Shown in pieces: positions 42,759 to 52,492 of a DNA stretch of 64,000 nucleotides (position 1 is its first letter; each line of letters begins with the position of its first letter). The notes beneath the pieces were generated by a model. That model searched no databases and was not told the DNA's origin. It was given only the letters and a program-made list of their open reading frames with translations. Position numbers and translations under genes: made by a program. Source of the stretch: Aneurinibacillus tyrosinisolvens (GTDB lineage Bacteria > Bacillota > Bacilli > Aneurinibacillales > Aneurinibacillaceae); the NCBI RefSeq assembly GCF_001015055.1, contig NZ_BBWZ01000008.1:62001-126000 (forward strand), given 5' to 3'.

Positions 42759-43343
42759 ATGGATTATGTTGAGCGCAATCGCGCTTCATTTGATAAACTG
42801 GCAAATAAAACGGGAATGAAATGGCGCCACCGAGAGTTAACCATCCAGTTTGTATCAGCCTTTCAGATGCTGCTCGGGGGCAATCGGGTACTGGACCTCG
42901 GGTGCGGTGCAGGGCATGATGCTCTCCGGCTAAAACGATATGATTTACAGGTCCAGGGTTTGGACATTAGCGAGGTTATGCTTGAGCATGCCAAGCAGCA
43001 GGTTCATGGGGTTGAGTTTATCCAGGGAGACTTCAGGCAGATTCCGACGGGGGACGGATTATACGATGGGGTATGGGCGAACGCCTCGCTTATTTACTTG
43101 ACCGCGGAGGATTTGCACAGGGCGCTTGACGAAGTATGCCGTGTAATGAAGCCCGACGGAGTTTTCTTCTCCTCCTACCGGATTGGCGAGGGAGCGCAGG
43201 TAATCGATAACATTTTCTGTCAAATGTATGGCGAGCAGGAAGTCGAGCAAATCTTGCGTTCACACGGATTTAGAATTTTTGACCGGACGAGGACAGGAAC
43301 CGAAGGGGAAATCTTTCTAAGCTTATATGCCATAAAACAATAA
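42759..43343 (+). CDS. Class I SAM-dependent methyltransferase
   Basis: 194-residue methyltransferase. Motif I VLDLGCGAGHDALRL, motif II VQGLDISEVMLEHA, GDFRQIPTGDGLYDGVWANASLIYL and a late RVMKPDGVFFSSY strand define the fold. Substrate unknown; small size suggests a small-molecule target. GGGGGTGCGGAA precedes ATG 42759. It ends in a terminator shared with the convergent thioesterase. Confidence 0.87.
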   Translation: MDYVERNRASFDKLANKTGMKWRHRELTIQFVSAFQMLLGGNRVLDLGCGAGHDALRLKRYDLQVQGLDISEVMLEHAKQQVHGVEFIQGDFRQIPTGDGLYDGVWANASLIYLTAEDLHRALDEVCRVMKPDGVFFSSYRIGEGAQVIDNIFCQMYGEQEVEQILRSHGFRIFDRTRTGTEGEIFLSLYAIKQ

Positions 43344-43388
43344 AAACCAGGAGAGATGGACAGGGAGAGCCGTCTCTTCTGGTTTTTT
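43342..43388. terminator. Terminator between the methyltransferase and thioesterase genes
   Basis: AAAACCAGGAGAGA pairs with TCTCTTCTGGTTTT, followed by T residues; the reverse strand also has Ts. Confidence 0.75.
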
Positions 43389-43392
43389 CTTG

Positions 43393-43880
43393 CTATCGCG
43401 GGAATTGTTCCTTCATGATTTTTCTTCGGCGGTTCCGGATTTCGTAGCGGTCTTTTGCTGTGCGGTAATTCCAGCGTTCTTCCTCAGTTTCGGGAAGCAC
43501 CGGCGGAACCTCGATCGGCTTGTTGTTCTCATCAAGAGCGACGAACGTCAGGTAAGCCTGGGATGTAAGACGCCTCTCTCCTGTTAATAAGTTCTCCGCT
43601 TCTGCTTTGACGTAAATCTCCATCGAGGTATTATGGGTCCAGGAAACATAGCCCTCAAGGCAAATCGCTTCTCCGGTGCGAATGGGAGCAAGAAAATCAA
43701 GGCTGTCGCTGGAAGCGGTGACAACCTGGCTGCGGCAGTGGCGCATGGCAGCAATGCTTGCTACCTTATCCATATAAGCCATTACATTCCCGCCGAAAAT
43801 AGTGCCGTGGTAATTTGTATCCGGGGGCAGTACGATGTCAGTCAGAACGGTACGGGATTCACTCGTTTTTTTCCTTGCAA
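43393..43880 (-). pseudogene. Acyl-CoA thioesterase (YkhA/hotdog family), frameshifted at the 5' end
   Basis: Hotdog thioesterase. The 129-residue body from MAYMDKVASIAAMRH to the end includes VVTASSDSLDFLAPI and WTHNTSMEIYVKA, which match B. subtilis YkhA. Upstream, the same protein continues in frame as TDIVLPPDTNYHGTIFGGN but has no start. A TTG at 43880 with ribosome site GAGGTGA lies one frame off. Adding one A to the A7 run (43868-43874) gives MQGKKTSESRTVLTDI, the family start. Substrates are acyl-CoAs. Confidence 0.85.
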
Positions 43881-44028
43881 AATAAAGTCACCTCAACTAA
43901 ATAGATAAATGAATAACTAGGCCAAAACCTAATTTTATCACAAAATAGGCAAACGTCGTGGCTGAATGTCCCGGTTATGAATACAGTGTAAAAGATTCAT
44001 GACAACGAGACAATTGGAGGAGGTACAC

Positions 44029-44391
44029 GTGAATTACTATCATAATCCAATAAGTGCAGGCACTGTTTATACGGAGGTAGACGTTACCAAGTATCATTAT
44101 CATATGGAAAAAATGAAGTACTATGAGCACAAATGCCATAAGCACGCCCACCACAAGAAGTGCTACAAGAAATACTACAAACATTACTGCCACCATAAAA
44201 AAATGTATCACCATTACCACAACAAATACTATCCTGGCATGCCGGCAGCCCCTGTATCACCGATAATGCAGTACCCGGTGCAAATGGCCCCTAATGTCCA
44301 GTATCCGGCACAAATGGCCCCTAATGCCCAGTACCCGATGCAAATGGCTCCCAATGCCCAGTATCCGAATGCCCAGTCCCCGGGGTACTAA
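44029..44391 (+). CDS. His/Tyr-rich coat-like protein with a tandem repeat
   Basis: 120 residues. A very unusual block of His, Tyr, Lys and Cys (for example HYHMEKMKYYEHKCHKHAHH) spans residues about 30-68. After PGMPAAPVSPIM come three full ten-residue units QYPxQMAPNx and a partial one. Such composition is known in spore coat proteins that are crosslinked through Tyr, so a coat or crust role is plausible but inferred. GTG 44029 follows GGAGGAGGT; an ATG at 43999 in frame has no ribosome site. Confidence 0.7.
   Translation: MNYYHNPISAGTVYTEVDVTKYHYHMEKMKYYEHKCHKHAHHKKCYKKYYKHYCHHKKMYHHYHNKYYPGMPAAPVSPIMQYPVQMAPNVQYPAQMAPNAQYPMQMAPNAQYPNAQSPGY
44269..44388 (+). repeat. 30-base coding tandem repeats
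   Basis: Units begin at 44269, 44299, 44329 and (partial) 44359. Each encodes QYP, one variable residue, then QMAPN and one further residue. Codon changes between units are mostly silent or conservative. Confidence 0.85.
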
Positions 44392-44468
44392 AAAAGTGTC
44401 ATAAATGCGCTCAACCCCACTGTACGGGGCGATCTGGCTCAAGCGGTTTTTAATAGCACATTGTTTCT

Positions 44469-44514
44469 AAAAAGTACCCGTTTCTGTCCGCCTGGAAAGA
44501 ATGGGTGCTTTTTG
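44469..44514 (+). terminator. Terminator after the coat-like gene
   Basis: AAAAAGTACCC and GGGTGCTTTTT form an imperfect stem over a long loop with TC-GA inner pairing, followed by Ts. A smaller CCCC...GGGG hairpin precedes it at 44416. Confidence 0.6.
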
Positions 44515-44602
44515 TTATGTGTGTACGAGAAACTGTTTGTTTATTTTTGATGCAGGGTCTATTTATAATATATACATACCCTTTTGGAAAGGAAAGAATA
44601 GC

Positions 44603-45790
44603 TTGGAGATACATGCAGCGAACCAATTTATGTGGAAAATCGCATACCGGCTTGTGAGAGAGTATGCTTACACCGTTCTCCACTCGGACAGCGATTCCAT
44701 TCATCTTATGCGGCATAAGGGGCGGAGCAGCCAATATGTGCAGCTGCGGCTGTGCGATTTTCTCTGGGGTGCTACTGTACACAATTATCTTGAAGAAACG
44801 GCGGCCAGGCTTGAAGGCATAAGGCAGCAAATCGGTGTAAGAACGGTAAAAGGATTTGTTGTTTTTATTATGCGGCAGCCTTTTTTAGGGGCGGCTGAAG
44901 AAACCGTGCACAAGCAGCCGGGCATAGACGAGCTTGGTATTTCTCTTTCTCCTGCAGCATACGTACCCGAAGAGCGGCAGTGGGTAACAGGGGGGCAATA
45001 CACGAGTGCAGAAAGCGCTATACTGGAACGGCTCTTTACGGAGACAACGGTATCCGAAACAGATCCTCCCGCACCTTTTTGGGCAAATGAAATTGAACAG
45101 TGGGAAATTCGGAAACAAAGGGAAATCGAGGCCGTTTTTTTCTACGGAAAGCCAAGGGTAACCTACGTCTTCCTCATTCTTATCGCAACGGTGTTTATCC
45201 TCATGGAATTGAGCGGCGGCAGTCAGAATATGGATGTGCTTATTTCTTTCGGCGCCAAATACAATCCGCTCATTCAAGCGGGGGAATGGTGGCGGTTTAT
45301 TACCCCTATTTTTTTGCATATTGGTTTTATGCATATTTTATTTAACGGAATGGCGCTCCATTCACTTGGTACACTTACAGAACAGCTATACGGACCGATC
45401 CGGTTTTTTTTCATCTATATGGCAGCCGGAATTTGCGGTGTGACGGCAAGCTATGTTTTTTCGCCTAATCTTTCAGCCGGAGCTTCCGGTGCAATCTTTG
45501 GCCTGTTTGGTTCACTGCTTTATTTTGGAACGCAAAACAGGCAGTTGTTTTATCGCACGCTGGGGAGCAACGTGCTGTTCGTGCTCGGGATTAATCTTGT
45601 CATTGGATTCCTTTATCCGAACGTGATTGATAATTTTGCCCACCTGGGCGGTTTGTTCGGCGGCTTCCTTAGCTCGGCGGTGGCGGGGATGCCCGGACGC
45701 CCGCGGCAGCCGGGGCAAAAGCTTGGTGCGGCTGCCCTTCTGCTTTTTCTCCTCTGGATCGGAATGCAGTCCGGCGGGTGGCAGCCTTAG
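44603..45790 (+). CDS. Rhomboid family intramembrane serine protease
   Basis: 395-residue protein. The soluble N-terminal half (about 1-190) is unknown. The rhomboid domain follows with HILFNGMALHSLG, the active serine Ser295 in SAGASGAIFGLFG and His347 in NFAHLGG. Cleaves transmembrane substrates. It resembles B. subtilis YqgP, which has the same extended N terminus. Start is TTG 44603 behind GGAAAGGAAAG. Confidence 0.88.
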   Translation: MEIHAANQFMWKIAYRLVREYAYTVLHSDSDSIHLMRHKGRSSQYVQLRLCDFLWGATVHNYLEETAARLEGIRQQIGVRTVKGFVVFIMRQPFLGAAEETVHKQPGIDELGISLSPAAYVPEERQWVTGGQYTSAESAILERLFTETTVSETDPPAPFWANEIEQWEIRKQREIEAVFFYGKPRVTYVFLILIATVFILMELSGGSQNMDVLISFGAKYNPLIQAGEWWRFITPIFLHIGFMHILFNGMALHSLGTLTEQLYGPIRFFFIYMAAGICGVTASYVFSPNLSAGASGAIFGLFGSLLYFGTQNRQLFYRTLGSNVLFVLGINLVIGFLYPNVIDNFAHLGGLFGGFLSSAVAGMPGRPRQPGQKLGAAALLLFLLWIGMQSGGWQP

Positions 45791-45870
45791 AAGAAAATCT
45801 TCCCCCTTCCTGTAATGTTGATTATAATAGAAAGTGGAGAGTTATTTTACGCAAAGAAGGGGTAGGAGCA

Positions 45871-47400
45871 ATGAACCAATTCAAAGATAGCGTTTACCAA
45901 TTGATAGTGGAAACATCAACTAACTTACCGCCCGATGTACGAAAAGCAATTGCTGCCGCACGTAAACAGGAAAATGCCGGAACCCGTTCCGCTCTTTCAC
46001 TTACGACCATTGCCCAGAACATCGAGATGGCTGAGAATAATATTTCCCCGATCTGCCAGGATACAGGGATGCCTACGTTTGAAATTCATACACCTGTCGG
46101 CGCTAACCAGATTGAGATGAAGAAAGCAATTCATGAAGCGATTGAGCTTGCCACAAAAAACGGCAAACTCCGTTCGAATTCAGTTGACTCGTTAACAGGT
46201 GAGAACAGCGGGACGAATCTTGGACCTGGAACACCGGTTGTTCACTTCTCCCAGTGGGAGAAGGATGAAATTGAAGTAAAGCTGATCCTTAAAGGCGGCG
46301 GATGTGAAAATAAGAACATTCAGTACAGCTTGCCTGCAGAGTTGGAAGGCCTGGGAAAAGCGGGGCGTGATTTGGATGGAATCCGGAAATGCATTCTGCA
46401 CAGCGTCTATCAGGCACAGGGACAGGGCTGCAGCGCGGGCTTCATCGGCGTAGGCATCGGCGGTGACCGCACTTCAGGTTATGGGCTTGCGAAGGAACAG
46501 CTATTCCGCAAAGTAGATGATGTAAATCCAATTCCAGAACTGACTGAACTTGAGTCCTATGTAATGGACAAAGCGAATGAACTTGGCATCGGAACGATGG
46601 GCTTCGGCGGTGAGACAACCCTATTAGGCTGTAAAATCGGGGTAATGAATCGTCTTCCGGCCAGCTTCTATGTATCTGTCGCTTATAACTGCTGGGCATT
46701 CCGCCGCCAGGGAGTAACGATGGATGCAGCGACCGGCGAAATCAAGGGCTGGCTGTATAAAGAGGGAACTGTTGATCTTCATGAAGGCGTTGCCGCACCT
46801 GCTGAAACGGAAGAACGCCGCGAGGTTGTACTCCAGTACCCCATTACGGAGGAGCAAATTCGCAGCCTGAAGGTTGGAGATGTTGTTAAAATTAATGGAC
46901 TGATTCATACAGGGCGCGACGCTTTCCATAAATATATGATGGATCATGACTGCCCGGTTGATTTGAACGGCGGGGTAATTTATCACTGCGGCCCGGTTAT
47001 GATGAAAGACGATGCCGGTGAGTGGCACGTGAAAGCGGCAGGCCCGACAACAAGCATCCGCGAGGAACCATACCAGGCCGATATCATGAAGAAATTTGGG
47101 ATTCGTGTTGTCATCGGTAAAGGCGGCATGGGACCGAAAACACTCAAAGGGCTCCAGGAGCATGGTGGTGTTTACTTAAATGCCATTGGCGGTGCCGCCC
47201 AGTACTATGCGGATTGTGTGAAAAAGGTTGAAGGCGTAGACCTCATGGAGTTTGGTATGCCGGAAGCTATGTGGCATTTGCAGGTTGAAGGGTTTACTGC
47301 CATCGTAACGATGGATTCCCACGGAAACAGCCTTCATGCGGATGTAGAAAAGAATTCTTTAGAGAAGCTAGCCGGGTTTGCCGAACCGGTGTTTAGCTAA
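45871..47400 (+). CDS. fumA: Class I fumarate hydratase
   Basis: 509-residue iron-sulfur fumarase interconverting fumarate and malate. The N-terminal domain has CQDTGMPTFEI (Cys62), NLGPGTPVVHF, GCSAGFIGVGIGGDRTSGY (Cys187) and GFGGETTLLGC; the C-terminal domain carries HTGRDAFHKYM and GKGGMGPKTLKGL. Both domains are fused, as in E. coli FumA. GAAGGGGTAGGAGCA precedes ATG 45871. Bacillus species often use class II FumC, so a class I type is a strain trait worth noting. Confidence 0.92.
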   Translation: MNQFKDSVYQLIVETSTNLPPDVRKAIAAARKQENAGTRSALSLTTIAQNIEMAENNISPICQDTGMPTFEIHTPVGANQIEMKKAIHEAIELATKNGKLRSNSVDSLTGENSGTNLGPGTPVVHFSQWEKDEIEVKLILKGGGCENKNIQYSLPAELEGLGKAGRDLDGIRKCILHSVYQAQGQGCSAGFIGVGIGGDRTSGYGLAKEQLFRKVDDVNPIPELTELESYVMDKANELGIGTMGFGGETTLLGCKIGVMNRLPASFYVSVAYNCWAFRRQGVTMDAATGEIKGWLYKEGTVDLHEGVAAPAETEERREVVLQYPITEEQIRSLKVGDVVKINGLIHTGRDAFHKYMMDHDCPVDLNGGVIYHCGPVMMKDDAGEWHVKAAGPTTSIREEPYQADIMKKFGIRVVIGKGGMGPKTLKGLQEHGGVYLNAIGGAAQYYADCVKKVEGVDLMEFGMPEAMWHLQVEGFTAIVTMDSHGNSLHADVEKNSLEKLAGFAEPVFS

Positions 47401-47416
47401 TTTTGTTGGAATACAG

Positions 47417-47449
47417 CAAAAAGCCAGCGTACAATTTGCTGGCTTTTTT
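47417..47449 (+). terminator. Terminator after fumA
   Basis: AAAAAGCCAGC and GCTGGCTTTTT (11 bp) with a short loop, followed by Ts. Confidence 0.92.
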
Positions 47450-47480
47450 GTCATGAACACTGGAAAAAGGGGCAAAGGTG

Positions 47481-48644
47481 ATGAGTGTTAAAATCCCATA
47501 CCGTGTGCTGGGGAAGCTGGCGTACACGATTGTTGATGCGCATAATGATATGTTGAACCACTGCGGAAAATTTGCGGGTAAACTGGCATCATGGGGGATG
47601 GCAAATGATACATGCCGTTTTGTCCGTGCCCGGCGGACCTTTTATCTGCTGTACTTGATTTTTTACAATGAACAGGTGCTGCGCGCGAGGCGGGAATCGA
47701 TCGACCAGGCTTATACACTCGGATATAAGGCAGAAGAGAGCGGTATCGCTTTCCAGGATATTCTTGCTGTTGCCAATCATTATCGCAGGGCATTTATGGG
47801 TGGCATTAGAAAATTATTTCGGCAGCATGAATTGTCTGCCTACGAAAAAGCGGAAAGTGTGATTGATGAATTCATCGATCAATTCCAGCTCGGTTATTTG
47901 ACGAAAAAGGAAAACACGATTGAACGTTTGCACGAACAAAAAATGGTCATCATGGGCCAAATGGCCGCAGGGATGGCACATGAGGTAAGGAACCCATTAT
48001 CTGCGATTGAAGGATTTCTTACGCTTATCGGTGAAGATAAGGAAGGCGTAAAGAAGAAGCACCAGGAATACATTCGCATCGTGCTCCAGGAAACAAAGCA
48101 AATTAACCGGATTGTCACACAGTTTCTCCAGTTCTCACGCAAAGGCCATGCAGAGGCACATGCGCCTGCGGACGAATCGATTTGCTCCCTGCTTCTGGAA
48201 GTGAAAGAGTTTGTAGAGCCACGGACGATTAATGACAACATTTTCTTTACCATGGAACTGCCGGAAGAAGACTTTACCGTACGCGTACATAAAGAGGAAA
48301 TAAAACAGGTTCTTTTGAATATTATTCATAACGCTTTTGAAGCTGTCCATAACAAAGAAGAGCGCCGGGTACAGGTTAAGGTAAACGGGCAATTGTCCGG
48401 GCAAGGGGCAGAAATTACTATTTTGGATAACGGCTGTGGAATTCCCGCCTATGTTCTCGATAAGGTATTCGAACCGTTTTACTCTACGAAAGTTTCAGGT
48501 ACAGGCATCGGCCTTGCCCTGAGCCGGGAACTCATTCGCAAAAACGAGGGGGAAATCCAGGTGCAATCGGGGGAGAGCGGTACGGCCTTTACGATTTATA
48601 TTCCGGCATCCTTATCGAACAATAAGAAAAAGGAGGAAATATGA
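47481..48644 (+). CDS. Soluble sensor histidine kinase
   Basis: 387 residues without membrane segments. The N-terminal ~145 residues are helical and unrecognised. The kinase core has the phospho-acceptor His167 in MAHEVRNPLSAIEG, N-box NIIHNAFEAV, and ATP loops DNGCGIP and GTGIGLAL. The core resembles sporulation kinases (KinA-E). Start ATG 47481 follows AAAGGTG. No response regulator is adjacent, as for orphan sporulation kinases; the amidase gene overlaps its stop. Confidence 0.85.
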   Translation: MSVKIPYRVLGKLAYTIVDAHNDMLNHCGKFAGKLASWGMANDTCRFVRARRTFYLLYLIFYNEQVLRARRESIDQAYTLGYKAEESGIAFQDILAVANHYRRAFMGGIRKLFRQHELSAYEKAESVIDEFIDQFQLGYLTKKENTIERLHEQKMVIMGQMAAGMAHEVRNPLSAIEGFLTLIGEDKEGVKKKHQEYIRIVLQETKQINRIVTQFLQFSRKGHAEAHAPADESICSLLLEVKEFVEPRTINDNIFFTMELPEEDFTVRVHKEEIKQVLLNIIHNAFEAVHNKEERRVQVKVNGQLSGQGAEITILDNGCGIPAYVLDKVFEPFYSTKVSGTGIGLALSRELIRKNEGEIQVQSGESGTAFTIYIPASLSNNKKKEEI

Positions 48645-49444
48645 AAATGCCCAGCTATCAAATTGCGCTTTGCCAAATGGATATCCGATTCGGCGATCCG
48701 GTGTTGAACCAAAAAAAAGTGAGGGGCTTTTTTGAACAGGCTGCCTCGCTGGATAAAAAACCGGACATTATTATCTTCCCCGAGTTATGGAACACAGGCT
48801 ATGACTTAACACGCCTGGACGATATTGCGGACCCGGAGGGAAAACAAACAAAAGAGCTGCTTTCTGAACTTTCCAGACAGCATCAGGTGTATACGATTGG
48901 CGGTTCGGTCGCTGAGAAACGCGAAACCGGAACATTCAATGCTTCGTTCGTCTTTTCACCGGAGGGAGAAATCATTCACACCTATCGTAAAGCCCATTTA
49001 TTCCGTCTCATGGAAGAGGAGAAGTATTTGCTGCCGGGAGAATCCCTCGCAGGGTTCACGCTGGACGGAATGCCGGCCCTTCTGCAGATTTGCTATGATA
49101 TCCGCTTCCCTGAAGGCATTCGCAGCGGAGCGCTGGCAGGGGCAGAAGTGCTGTTTGTTGCGGCGGAATGGCCGCATCCCCGCCTTGCCCACTGGCGCCA
49201 GCTTCTGATTGCACGCGCGATTGAGAATCAGATGTACGTCGTGGCATGTAACCGGGCGGGCACCGACCCGCGGAATACATTCTGTGGGCATTCTATGATC
49301 ATTGACCCGTGGGGAGAAGTCATTGCTGAAGGAGAAGAAGAGGAGGCAATCGTTACCGGGGAAATCGACCGTGCACTCGTCTCCGAAGTAAGGGGCCGGA
49401 TTCCCGTATTTTCTGACCGCCGCACTGATTTATATATGCTCTAA
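48641..49444 (+). CDS. Carbon-nitrogen hydrolase family protein (omega-amidase-like)
   Basis: Nitrilase-superfamily enzyme, 267 residues. The Glu-Lys-Cys triad appears in IIFPELWNTGYD, YRKAHLF and LQICYDIRFPE. The omega-amidase (Nit2/YafV, MtnU) branch is most likely, converting 2-oxo acid amides to acids, but N-carbamoyl or other amides are possible. ATG 48641 follows AAGGAGGAAAT and overlaps the kinase stop. They may be co-translated, though the functional link is unclear. Confidence 0.85.
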   Translation: MKMPSYQIALCQMDIRFGDPVLNQKKVRGFFEQAASLDKKPDIIIFPELWNTGYDLTRLDDIADPEGKQTKELLSELSRQHQVYTIGGSVAEKRETGTFNASFVFSPEGEIIHTYRKAHLFRLMEEEKYLLPGESLAGFTLDGMPALLQICYDIRFPEGIRSGALAGAEVLFVAAEWPHPRLAHWRQLLIARAIENQMYVVACNRAGTDPRNTFCGHSMIIDPWGEVIAEGEEEEAIVTGEIDRALVSEVRGRIPVFSDRRTDLYML

Positions 49445-49490
49445 TGTAGTACAATATAAAGGTGATATAGCCGGGAGGAGAGGATACATA

Positions 49491-50380
49491 ATGATTTACT
49501 GGCGTTCCATTATGCTCGTTTTCCTTGGCGCCTGCAGTTATGGAATCCTGTCTACTTTTGTCAAATTTGCATACAAGGCTGGATTTTCGCCAGGAGAGGT
49601 TAGCGGCAGCCAAATGTTTCTCGCTGCCTTGCTGATGTGGGTACTGGCCCTTCTTGTGTCCAGAGAAAGAGCGACAGCGAAACAGTGGCTGCTTTTGGTC
49701 GGTGTAGGAGCAACAACCGGGCTGACCGGCGTTTTCTACTATAGAGCGCTCCAATATGTCCCCGCCTCTATTGCCATTGTTTTATTGTTCCAGTTTACGT
49801 GGATTGGTGTGCTTGTTGAAGCGGTGCTCCTTAGAAGGAGGCCGGAGACAGGAAAAGTGATTGCGCTTATTTTATTATTGCTTGGCACCGTGCTGGCCGG
49901 CGGGCTGTTTGGCAGCGGATTCGGGCAATTTACCCTGGCTGGTGTCCTGCTTGGCTTGCTTTCAGCTGTTACATATGCCTTGTTTATTATTTTTAGCGGC
50001 AGGGTAGCCCCGCAGGTTAATCCATGGCTGCGCAGTGCGATTATGCTTACGGGAGCCTCTTTGCTTACCTTTATCGTCTACCCGCCTCCTTCTTTACAAA
50101 TGGCTCCCTCTGGGATGGATTGCTCTGGTGGGGGGGCTTACTCGCTCTGTTTGGCGGCATTGTCCCGACGCTATTCTTTACTGTCGGAGTACCACATATC
50201 GGAAGCGGGCTTGCCACGATTCTCGGAGCAGCTGAACTGCCGACAGCTGTGTTTCTTTCCAGCTTTGTTCTGAGAGAGCAGGTTGGCATCGTTCAGTGGA
50301 TTGGTGTTTTCGTTATTTTAATGGGGATTGCCGTTCCGGAGATAGTCCGTAAAAAACAGGAACCGGCCCGCAGTAAATAA
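49491..50380 (+). pseudogene. EamA/DMT family transporter, frameshifted
   Basis: Ten-helix drug/metabolite transporter (RhaT/YedA type). The frame from ATG 49491 (behind GGGAGGAGAGG) runs through MLTGASLLTFIVYPP, then changes. The conserved second half, SLWDGLLWWGGLLALFGGIVPTLFF through LGAAELPTAVFLSSFVLREQ to EIVRKKQEPARSK (stop 50380), lies one frame over. One missing C around 50081-50090 restores it. Read as given, the protein loses its last three to four helices. Confidence 0.87.
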
Positions 50381-50408
50381 AAGAATAAAATGAAAGGAGA
50401 ACAATACA

Positions 50409-51476
50409 ATGGATGAACAAATGCGCTTGTTTACACGATTGACCGAGGGGCGGGGGGCGCCGGGCTTTGAATATGAAATACGTTCGATTATGAAGGAATA
50501 TCTGAGTGAAACGACAGACGAAGTTGTTTACGATAATTTAGGCAGCATATTCGGTGTTTTACGCGGGGATGAGCAGGGCCCAACCATCATGGTAGCCGGG
50601 CATATGGATGAGGTTGCCTTTCTGCTTACACGGATTACGGATGAGGGATTTCTTCAATTCCAGCCTCTCGGCGGCTGGTGGAGCCAGGTGCTTCTGGCCC
50701 AGCGTGTGCAAATTCAAACGGAAAACGGAACGGTAATGGGTGTAGTCAGCTCCATTCCGCCCCATGTACTGCCCGAATCGATGAGAAACAAGCCGATGGA
50801 TATGAAAAACATGTTCATTGATGTTGGGGCGGATGATAAGGAAGATGCGGAAAAGATGGGGCTTCGGCCCGGGCAGCCGATTCTTCCGGTATGTCCTTTA
50901 ACGGTAATGGGAAATCCGAAAAAACTAATGGGTAAGGCATGGGATAATCGCTATGGATGTGCGCTTGCCATCGAAATGATGCAGGAGATGAAGGGTCAAA
51001 AACACCCTAACGTTATTTACGGGGGAGCTACCGTCCAGGAGGAAGTCGGTCTGCGAGGGGCGGGCACAGCAGCGGAGATGATTCAGCCTGACCTGTTTTT
51101 TGCGCTCGATGCAAGCCCTGCCGGGGATATTCCCGGGTTAAAGGACGGCATGGGCAAACTGGGCGGCGGTTTGCTTATGCGCATTATGGACCGCACGATG
51201 GTCACGCTGCCCGGCCTGCGTGATTTCATAATTGATACGGCGGAAGAACTTGGGATTCCTTATCAATTCTATGTTTCACCGGGCGGTACGGACGCCGGAA
51301 AAGTACACCTGACAGGCAAAGGGGTGCCGTCCGCGGTTATTGGCCTTCCGGCGCGGTACATCCACAGTCATGCGGCCATTATCCATAAAGATGACTATGA
51401 AGCGGCCAAACGTCTGTTACTCGCATTGTTAAAGAAAATAGACAGGAAGACGCTGGCGCAAATTATGGCCAGATAA
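50409..51476 (+). CDS. M42 family metallopeptidase
   Basis: 355-residue tetrahedral aminopeptidase/endoglucanase-type enzyme. Metal ligands lie in [28 protein letters not shown] (catalytic Glu and metal Glu), ALDASP and a late IHSHAAI. Such enzymes, like B. subtilis YsdC, cleave short peptides in the cytoplasm. Start ATG 50409 behind AAAGGAGAAC. It runs with the transporter gene upstream and a hypothetical gene downstream. Confidence 0.9.
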   Translation: MDEQMRLFTRLTEGRGAPGFEYEIRSIMKEYLSETTDEVVYDNLGSIFGVLRGDEQGPTIMVAGHMDEVAFLLTRITDEGFLQFQPLGGWWSQVLLAQRVQIQTENGTVMGVVSSIPPHVLPESMRNKPMDMKNMFIDVGADDKEDAEKMGLRPGQPILPVCPLTVMGNPKKLMGKAWDNRYGCALAIEMMQEMKGQKHPNVIYGGATVQEEVGLRGAGTAAEMIQPDLFFALDASPAGDIPGLKDGMGKLGGGLLMRIMDRTMVTLPGLRDFIIDTAEELGIPYQFYVSPGGTDAGKVHLTGKGVPSAVIGLPARYIHSHAAIIHKDDYEAAKRLLLALLKKIDRKTLAQIMAR

Positions 51477-51508
51477 GTGGGAACACCTGATACAAGGAGG
51501 GTAGTATC

Positions 51509-52024
51509 ATGCAATATTTATATCTGCACCGCATAAATGATTCTTCTCTTCAGGCGATTCGATATGTGTACCGGTTTGATGATCACGCCCTCTCCCCGGG
51601 CAACCTGGTCATTAGAAATCTTTTTTACGCGATGCTGGAAGCGGTAAAGGCAAGACTGGATCGCGTTGAGATCGAATATAGTGACATCGAGATGGTAAAG
51701 CGGATGGGGATGGAGCCGGCCGTTTCTTTTCTGAAAAAAATGGGAGCCGATCAGGTCAAACAGGAGGAGCGCAGGAAAGACGGAGTTTTATTGAGCCGGG
51801 TTTTTACGGCTCCGCTTACTCCTGAACGTCTGGACTACTTTTTTGGCATGAGGGAATTGGATGACGTATACCGCCTTCGCTTTCTTGCACAAGGGGAGGA
51901 GAAGGTCCACCTCTATTTTGCGGAGACGCTTTCTGCCCAGGTTCAACCGGATGAGGAAGAGGTTTTTCTCCAAAAATTACTTGAAAACCATGTGCCACAC
52001 AAAATTTTGCAACAAAACGGGTGA
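51509..52024 (+). CDS. Hypothetical protein
   Basis: 171 residues, soluble, mixed helix and strand. Repeated hydrophobic patterns and an EVFLQKLLENHVPHKILQQ ending are seen; no motif is recognised. AAGGAGGG precedes ATG 51509 and the gene follows the M42 peptidase by 32 nt, so they are probably co-transcribed. Not identified. Confidence 0.65.
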   Translation: MQYLYLHRINDSSLQAIRYVYRFDDHALSPGNLVIRNLFYAMLEAVKARLDRVEIEYSDIEMVKRMGMEPAVSFLKKMGADQVKQEERRKDGVLLSRVFTAPLTPERLDYFFGMRELDDVYRLRFLAQGEEKVHLYFAETLSAQVQPDEEEVFLQKLLENHVPHKILQQNG

Positions 52025-52147
52025 TTTTGTCGACATTTGTTTGAAAAACGACCATTTTCCTAAAAATTTCTATTGTCTATTGTCAGGTTTTATATTATTC
52101 TTTTTATGACAACTTATTCAATAGGTTGAGAGTTGTTGTTTTCATTG

Positions 52148-52174
52148 GCCCCGATTATCTCGGGGTCTTTTTTT
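52148..52174 (+). terminator. Terminator after the hypothetical gene
   Basis: CCCCGA and TCGGGG form a compact 6-bp stem with a 5-nt loop, followed by a seven-T run. The rest of 52025-52326 is A/T-rich with no gene; it should hold the promoter of the small ORF at 52327. Confidence 0.85.
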
Positions 52175-52326
52175 ATTTGCCGGTAAAGCGATGTTTAAAA
52201 AAGAGCAAACGTGGGTAGATTCGTGAAAGATAAGGGGAAACTTTTTGTTTTGCTTTTACGTATAGATATATAAATAGGCTGATAAACTATCCGAATGATC
52301 ATATCTGTTAAGGGAGGAATTGGAAA

Positions 52327-52428
52327 ATGGAGCAGCAGGCACGGCGCGCCCTTGGCCTGTTTTTATCTGCAGGCTTTGTAGTAGCTACGCTCGTAGTGAT
52401 TACAGGAATTATTAAAGTGTCATTATAA
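52327..52428 (+). CDS. Small single-pass membrane protein, 33 residues
   Basis: A complete tiny gene: GGGAGGAATTGGAAA site, ATG 52327, MEQQARRALGLFLSAGFVVA and then a hydrophobic stretch ending TGIIKVSL, stop, and a terminator at once. The N-terminal basic residues point inward. It fits the class of small membrane peptides of bacilli (like CydS/SpoVM-size proteins), but the identity is unknown. Confidence 0.65.
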   Translation: MEQQARRALGLFLSAGFVVATLVVITGIIKVSL

Positions 52429-52449
52429 AAGAGACCGGTACAAATACAT

Positions 52450-52483
52450 ATACCCCTGCGCGGATTTGGCGCAGGGGTATTTT
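52450..52483. terminator. Bidirectional terminator before the acyl-CoA ligase gene
   Basis: TACCCCTGCGC and GCGCAGGGGTA pair over 11 bp, with T residues on both sides. It serves the small ORF and the convergent ligase gene. Confidence 0.85.
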
Positions 52484-52492
52484 AGTGGGGTC

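Noticed and set aside
44269-44388. CRISPR-like repeats in the coat-like gene
   Set aside because: Repeats are adjacent, code for a protein and have no spacers.
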